Below are positions 31,808-34,679 of a stretch of DNA of 34,679 bases, in pieces (position 1 is the first letter of the stretch; every line of letters starts with the position of its first letter). A program made the translations under genes and the position numbers. Source of the stretch: UBA11889 sp046582115 (GTDB taxonomy: Bacteria > Pseudomonadota > Gammaproteobacteria > Pseudomonadales > Azotimanducaceae); contig JAYGFA010000007.1 in the NCBI GenBank assembly GCA_046582115.1, positions 1 to 34,679 on the forward strand, written 5' to 3'. The notes below the pieces were generated by a model. It did not search any database. It was not told where the DNA came from and saw only the letters and a list, made by a program, of their open reading frames with translations.

Positions 31808-33445
31808 ATGAGCGCTAAAGACGTAAAGTTTTCAGACGACGCGCGCGCACGTATGCTCGCGGGAGTAAATACGCTTGCAGAAGCCGTAAAAATTACGCTG
31901 GGGCCGAAAGGACGTAATGTGATCCTAGACAAGTCCTTCGGCTCGCCGACAGTCACCAAAGATGGTGTTTCGGTAGCCAAGGAGATCGAACTAAAAGACA
32001 AGTTCGAAAACATGGGTGCACAAATGGTTAAGGAGGTTGCAAGTCATACCTCTGATGAGGCCGGTGACGGCACGACCACGGCAACCGTGTTGGCCCAGTC
32101 GATTCTGACCGAGGGCTTGAAGGCGGTGGCTGCTGGAATGAACCCCATGGACCTTAAGCGAGGCATCGACAAAGCCGTGTCCGCGGCCGTCAAAGAGATC
32201 GAGAACATGTCAACCCCGTGTGAGGATACCAAAGCGATCGCGCAGGTCGGCACCGTGTCAGCCAATAACGACACCGAAGTGGGCAAGATTATTGCCGACT
32301 CGATGGACAAGGTCGGAAAGGAAGGCGTAATCACGGTCGAGGAAGGTAGTGGGCTTGAAAATGAACTCGACATCGTCGAGGGCATGCAGTTTGATCGTGG
32401 CTATCTCTCGCCGTACTTCATCAACAATCAAGACTCAATGGCGGCCGATCTCGATGAGCCGTACATCCTTCTTTGCGACAAGAAAATTTCTAACATTCGG
32501 GACATGCTACCGGTGCTCGAAAATGTCGCGAAGTCGGGCAAACCGCTCATGGTGATTGCTGAAGACATTGAAGGGGAAGCGTTAGCAACTTTGGTTGTCA
32601 ACAACATGCGTGGCATTGTCAAGATTGCGGCGGCGAAAGCGCCGGGGTTCGGGGATCGCCGTAAGGCCATGCTCCAGGACATTGCAACCCTGACCGGGGC
32701 TACCGTCATTTCAGAAGAAGTCGGACTTACCCTCGAAGGCGCGTCGTTGGATGACTTGGGGACCGCCAAACGTATTTCAAGCAGCAAGGAGAATACGACC
32801 ATCGTTGACGGTGCCGGCGAAAAAGCCGAAATCGAAGGTCGGATTAAGCAGATTCGCGCGGAAATCGAGGATACCAGCTCGGATTACGACCGCGAGAAAC
32901 TCCAAGAAAGGCTAGCGAAGTTGGCAGGTGGCGTCGCCGTGATCAAAGTCGGGGCATCGACCGAGATCGAGATGAAAGAGAAAAAAGCACGTGTCGAAGA
33001 CGCATTGCATTCGACTCGGGCTGCCGTGGAGGAAGGGATCGTTCCCGGTGGGGGCGTAGCACTTATCCGGGCATTGCAGAGCATCGAAGGCCTGACGGGC
33101 GATAACGACGACCAAAATGTGGGCATACAGATTGCACTTCGGGCGATGAGTTCTCCCATACGGCAAATTGCTGAAAACTCAGGTGCCGAACCGGCCGTGG
33201 TCGTCGATAAAGTTCGTTCCCTTAAAGGGAATCAGGGCTACGACGGCGCCACGGGCGAATACGGCGACATGATTAAACTCGGGATTCCAGATCCGGCCAA
33301 GGTGACACGCATTGCTCTGCAGGCCGCGGCTTCAGTCGCTGGCCTTATGATCACAACTGAAGCAATGGTGACTGAGCTTCCTGAGGACAACCCTCCTCCG
33401 ATGCCTGGAGGTGGTGGAATGCCGGACATGGGCGGCATGATGTAA
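31808..33445 (+). CDS. groEL: Chaperonin GroEL
   Basis: GroEL is the 14-subunit ATP-driven folding chamber. The 545-residue protein has the ATP-binding VTLGPKGRNVILDKSFGSPTVTKDGVSVAKEIEL-type region (here ITLGPKGRNV onward), DGTTTATVLAQ with the catalytic Asp52 region, the apical-domain segment YLSPYFINNQDSM, VEEGIVPGGGVALIRA and the C-terminal glycine-methionine tail (GGGGMPDMGGMM). ATG 31808 has GAGGA upstream. No second groEL is present. A good terminator follows. Confidence 0.98.
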   Translation: MSAKDVKFSDDARARMLAGVNTLAEAVKITLGPKGRNVILDKSFGSPTVTKDGVSVAKEIELKDKFENMGAQMVKEVASHTSDEAGDGTTTATVLAQSILTEGLKAVAAGMNPMDLKRGIDKAVSAAVKEIENMSTPCEDTKAIAQVGTVSANNDTEVGKIIADSMDKVGKEGVITVEEGSGLENELDIVEGMQFDRGYLSPYFINNQDSMAADLDEPYILLCDKKISNIRDMLPVLENVAKSGKPLMVIAEDIEGEALATLVVNNMRGIVKIAAAKAPGFGDRRKAMLQDIATLTGATVISEEVGLTLEGASLDDLGTAKRISSSKENTTIVDGAGEKAEIEGRIKQIRAEIEDTSSDYDREKLQERLAKLAGGVAVIKVGASTEIEMKEKKARVEDALHSTRAAVEEGIVPGGGVALIRALQSIEGLTGDNDDQNVGIQIALRAMSSPIRQIAENSGAEPAVVVDKVRSLKGNQGYDGATGEYGDMIKLGIPDPAKVTRIALQAAASVAGLMITTEAMVTELPEDNPPPMPGGGGMPDMGGMM

Positions 33446-33520
33446 AGCGTCCCCGGCATAAACCTGTGCTGAAGTTGCCGTGTACCGCGGCGACTTCGCA
33501 AGACGGGAAGTCCCTTGAAA

Positions 33521-33545
33521 AGCCCTGCCACGTGCAGGGCTTTTT
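33521..33545 (+). terminator. Intrinsic terminator of groESL
   Basis: AGCCCTGC (33521-33528) pairs with GCAGGGCT (33534-33541) around the loop CACGT and runs into TTTTT (33541-33545). It lies about 75 bases after the groEL stop. Confidence 0.9.
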
Positions 33546-33702
33546 AATGCGTCGATGTTTGTCGAGACATTTTCGATCGTGGATGTTTGTGGCGCCCGGG
33601 TTGCACGAGTAATCAAGGATTGCGGACACAAGGCGTTAAAGTGGTAGTAAAGCAGGGTATGATCGGTGCGAGGGAGCCATTGAGTTCGGTATAGGGGGAG
33701 TT

Positions 33703-34362
33703 ATGGAAGTCTTCGAGTATTTGGCGCGCTGGGGTCACTACGTGTTCGGTATCACGTGGATTGGCTTGCTTTACTATTTTAATTTGATTCAAGGCGGGTA
33801 CATGGCGGCTGCTTCGAACGAAGCAAAAGTCGACGCCTTCACAAAACTAGTGCCGAATGCACTTTGGTATTTCCGCTGGGGCGCCATGTTGACCTTCTTG
33901 ACGGGAGTCGTGCTGCTTGAGTCGGTCTGGAGGAGTGGGCGTTTGGGAATCGATATTGCGGTAGGGGCGACCATGGGGACGCTGATGTTCCTCAACGTGT
34001 GGCTCATTATTTGGCCCAACCAGAAGATCGTGATCGCCTCGAACGAAGCTTTAGCCGCGGGCGGTGAGGCGGATCCGAGTCAAGCAGGTGCGGCTGCGAC
34101 GGCACTGCTTGCGTCACGAACCAATACTCTCTTTTCGCTACCGATGCTCTTTTTCATGGGTTCGAGTTTTCATTTCCAGCAGGGCCCTGGATTGCTCGAC
34201 AATATATCTGACGCCGGTCTCATCGTGTCATTGATCATCATTGCGGCCCTTGAGGCCAACGGGATCTGGGGCAAACTGTCGGTGATTGCGACCGTCAAGG
34301 GCGTTATTCACTCGAGTTTGATTCTGACGGCAGCACTTTGGGCGGCGGTTGCACTGCTTTAG
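33703..34362 (+). CDS. Membrane protein resembling the urate hydroxylase PuuD N-terminal domain
   Basis: A 219-residue membrane protein with about six hydrophobic segments. The N-terminal YLARWGHYVFGITWIGLLYYFNLIQ and the later LWYFRWGAMLTFLTGVVLL and LNVWLIIWPNQK match the pattern of the urate oxidase N-terminal membrane domain (Urate_ox_N). Bacterial PuuD proteins usually add a C-terminal cytochrome c domain; here the protein ends after the membrane part and has no CxxCH. Its substrate is therefore uncertain, and purine genes are not adjacent. ATG 33703 has GGGGGAG just upstream. A strong terminator follows. Confidence 0.7.
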   Translation: MEVFEYLARWGHYVFGITWIGLLYYFNLIQGGYMAAASNEAKVDAFTKLVPNALWYFRWGAMLTFLTGVVLLESVWRSGRLGIDIAVGATMGTLMFLNVWLIIWPNQKIVIASNEALAAGGEADPSQAGAAATALLASRTNTLFSLPMLFFMGSSFHFQQGPGLLDNISDAGLIVSLIIIAALEANGIWGKLSVIATVKGVIHSSLILTAALWAAVALL

Positions 34363-34387
34363 ACGACGACGCTTGTACCTAATAGAA

Positions 34388-34414
34388 GGGGTCTCGTCGA
34401 GGCCCTTTTTTTTT
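34388..34414 (+). terminator. Intrinsic terminator after the PuuD-like gene
   Basis: GGGTCTC (34389-34395) pairs with GAGGCCC (34399-34405), with one G-T pair and the 3-base loop GTC, and is followed by nine T bases (34406-34414). It ends the single-gene unit that precedes it. Confidence 0.9.
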
Positions 34415-34464
34415 CGAGGTTGGGGCGCTAATCTCTCGCGGTTTCTGACGTAGAGATTGGGATA

Positions 34465-34679
34465 TTGAGCGAACAAACACCCGAGACAGATTCATCGATA
34501 TCTGCGACGGGTAGCGGCGGCCGCTATCCTCGCACCGGCCGACCGCTAGAAACCAGATCCGGTAGTAGTTCGATCCCATACGGCCTTTTGCTTGTCATGG
34601 CGATAATCATTGGTGTTGGTGGTTGGTTTGTTTACGACGTATTTGAAGCCACTGAGGACGAACTGGAAAAGGCGCGTGC
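34465..34679 (+). CDS. Hypothetical membrane protein (partial, cut by the window end)
   Basis: A frame open from 34432 runs off the right edge. The first plausible start is TTG 34465, with only a weak purine stretch upstream. The visible part has a polar, serine- and glycine-rich N-terminus of about 34 residues with basic spots (GGRYPRTGRP), one membrane segment (IPYGLLLVMAIIIGVGGWFVY), then the start of a charged, probably helical or coiled-coil region (ATEDELEKAR). That pattern suits a single-pass protein with a periplasmic coiled coil. I do not recognise the family. Confidence 0.55.
   Translation, partial: MSEQTPETDSSISATGSGGRYPRTGRPLETRSGSSSIPYGLLLVMAIIIGVGGWFVYDVFEATEDELEKAR

Overview
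This window is chromosomal DNA from a gammaproteobacterium. The evidence is the order of the division and cell-wall (dcw) cluster followed by lpxC, a reverse-strand dciA, secA and argJ; a yacG/coaE/pilD group; an AceE of the single-chain type with a two-lipoyl AceF; and AmpD/AmpG muropeptide recycling. Genes are tightly packed, mostly with stop/start overlaps, and non-ATG starts are common. I cannot name the genus. GC looks close to 50%, except for a distinctly AT-rich patch at about 20.41-20.79 kb.

Layout. (1) 1-12465: the dcw cluster, all on the + strand: tail of mraZ, rsmH, ftsL, ftsI, murE, mraY, murD, ftsW, murC, ftsQ, ftsA, ftsZ. The usual murF, murG, murB and ddl are absent from their expected places. 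(2) 12466-17135: lpxC behind a leader with alternative hairpins, dciA on the - strand, then secA. The secA frame is continuous in homology but carries an in-frame TAA at codon 275, exactly where the family has Glu. (3) 17155-20042: argJ (+) meets a convergent operon pilD-coaE-yacG (-). (4) 20335-21175: tRNA-Thr(CGU), an AT-rich spacer with a possible gene remnant, and a small H-NS-family gene; this is the most island-like part. (5) 21243-30896: nadC (-) divergent from ampD and a Mak-like ROK sugar kinase, then aceE-aceF, a PduO-type cobalamin adenosyltransferase (-), yajQ-ampG, and an alkyltransferase-like protein (-). (6) 30932-34679: fxsA, groES-groEL behind a CIRCE operator and a heat-shock-like promoter, a membrane protein resembling the urate oxidase (PuuD) N-terminal domain, and the start of an unidentified membrane protein cut by the window end.

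How the genes work together. Most of the first 13 kb builds lipid II (MurC, MurD, MurE, MraY), polymerises and crosslinks it at the septum (FtsW, FtsI), organises the ring (FtsZ, FtsA, FtsQ, FtsL) and commits precursor to lipid A (LpxC). AmpG and AmpD return wall fragments to the cytoplasm. SecA, PilD and CoaE/ArgJ/NadC supply export, prepilin processing and cofactors or amino acids. The points most worth checking are the SecA stop codon inside a perfect 10-bp inverted repeat, the SSQ in place of SSN in the FtsI active site, the four missing dcw genes, the lpxC leader hairpins and the tRNA-Thr/H-NS patch.
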